From Lewinellaceae bacterium (GTDB lineage: Bacteria > Bacteroidota > Bacteroidia > Chitinophagales > Saprospiraceae), in contig JADJSY010000056.1 in assembly GCA_016711435.1 (NCBI GenBank), forward strand, positions 1 through 25,838: a DNA stretch of 25,838 nucleotides, read 5' to 3'. Below, one piece after another: positions 24,893 through 25,838 of the stretch. Numbering within the stretch: the first letter of the stretch is position 1; each line of letters begins with the position of its first letter. The notes beneath the pieces were generated by a model, which was not told where the DNA came from, did not search any database, and saw nothing but the letters and a program-made list of their open reading frames with translations. The position numbers and the translations under genes were made by a program.

Positions 24893-25838
24893 TTATCGGA
24901 CCACCAGTACCTTCCCCGAAGCAAGTTCGCCGTTCTTGTTACCCTCCCATTTCCAGAAATACATGCCATTCGGCATGCCGGTCAACGAAATCTCGTGCTG
25001 TTTTTCAGCAGTCAGGTTTTCCGTGAAAATGACTGTGCCGTCTGAGCGTGAAAATGTCAGGCTGCCGCTGACTGTGTTTTCAAAAAGGAAGATAATGCGC
25101 TCGCTAGCCGGGTTCGGGAAGACGGTTAAGTTTTGATGCTATACCTGGATTATTGATGGAATTGCTGAAATCGTTGTTAAAACGGGCAAGAAAAAACCTG
25201 AAAACGCTATCCGCCCAATAGTCCGCACAGCCGCCGAGCGCTGTTATTTTTTGATCGGGCGTAAACCAAAGATGATGTAGGCCACTGTTACAATTCTCCA
25301 TTTCCAGGCGCGTCATCGCATATATTCCAAAAGTGGAGTCGGGCTTCCCATCGGGAAAGAAGCGCAGCAATAAAGATTTTCCCAACCCCTCATCGCCCCA
25401 AAAACCTGCGGCTACGATTTTGTTATCAGCCTGCATCCAATGTCAGAAAACGCCCTGCCATTATCGTTCGTCTCGGTTTTAAAAATCCGTTGTCCGCAAA
25501 CATGGAATCAACTTCTCCATTCGGTTTAAAACTTCCGCAGCGTGCGTAAAGCCCTCCGCCAAACACGCTCCCTTCATGACCTGCAACCAGGATAGATTGA
25601 TCGTTGCTCAACAAGATTTTTCTGTATTGCGGAACATCGGCTTTGGAAATAACGATGCCATCGTTTCCGAAGAATGCGTCCAATGTCCCATTGGGTTGGT
25701 ATCGGATCAATGCCAAATCACCTTCACCGTTGCCCCAAAGACCATTTATGCCTGACACAAGAATTTTCCCATCAGGCTGCACGACAATTTTTTCCCCCAT
25801 ATCAACATCAAAACCAATAGCGTTCGGGTCCGTAATAA
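24893..25838 (-). pseudogene. Secreted delta-60-repeat protein with T9SS sorting tail (partial, two frame breaks)
   Basis: The gene enters from the right edge (no start in window). Delta-60 repeats are plain: EKIVVQPDGKILVSGINGLWGNGEGDLALIRYQPNGTLDAFFGNDGI, SILVAGH...CGSFKPNGEVDSMFADNG and QADNKIVAAGFWGDEGLGKSLLLRFFPDGKPDSTFG. The end, NLTVFPNPASERIIFLFE...GMPNGMYFWKWEGNKNGELASGKVLVVR, is a type A T9SS C-terminal domain, so the protein should cross the outer membrane and be anchored or released. Frame breaks at about 25430-25445 (near GGATGCAGG) and at the TTTT run 25131-25134 are each net +1; without them the three pieces join into one reading frame. Role beyond surface display is unknown. 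An open frame of this gene would stop at 24893. Confidence 0.85.

Overview
The window looks like a chromosomal segment of a Bacteroidota bacterium, probably Saprospiraceae or a close relative (inferred from gene content only). Supporting signs are a type IX secretion (T9SS) C-terminal sorting domain on a delta-60-repeat protein, a full-length hybrid two-component regulator (beta-propeller, Y_Y_Y, kinase, receiver and AraC domains), a 7TM-DISM hybrid kinase, lipoprotein and Sec signals on most enzymes, A-rich leaders instead of strong Shine-Dalgarno sites, and TAnnTTTG promoter elements. Almost every gene is on the minus strand; the exception is a small plus-strand AbiE-type toxin-antitoxin pair. 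No rRNA, tRNA, CRISPR array, transposase or integrase was seen, and no gene-free stretch exceeds about 200 bases.

Layout in minus-strand order from the right edge. (1) 24893-25838: 3' part of a secreted delta-60-repeat protein with a T9SS tail. (2) 17851-24799: two tandem hybrid sensor kinase/AraC regulators whose kinase-receiver-HTH halves are diverged duplicates, closed by a strong intrinsic terminator. (3) 16084-17682: a small two-TM protein, a large 43-bp-arm inverted repeat, a small secreted protein, and a DUF4440-like lipoprotein gene whose middle is replaced by a G/C-only tract. (4) 5105-16037: a run of exported or membrane proteins: tandem SnoaL/DUF4440 protein, DUF418 membrane protein, alpha/beta hydrolase, a multi-TM protein, prolyl oligopeptidase, class-C beta-lactamase-like hydrolase, D-aminoacylase-like amidohydrolase and intradiol dioxygenase. 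(5) 4212-5070, plus strand: DUF6922 protein and AbiEii nucleotidyltransferase. (6) 1-4143: a tightly spaced set of esterase, TPR lipoprotein and C45/acyltransferase-type Ntn-hydrolase, the last running off the left edge.

The functional theme is periplasmic or outer-membrane scavenging: several hydrolases acting on amide, ester or peptide bonds, with kinases downstream of the secreted delta-60 protein that may sense substrates. No single pathway can be proven from the window.

Two things stand out. First, palindromic repeats of at least three families lie inside the coding sequence of the two hybrid kinases and are translated into interdomain linkers; removing one 35-base palindrome exactly restores a broken frame. 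Second, seven genes carry single-base frame breaks or other damage (five sites are net +1, mostly in A runs), and a 186-base G/C-only tract interrupts another gene. Together these point strongly to local sequence-quality problems, so apparent pseudogenes should be treated with caution.
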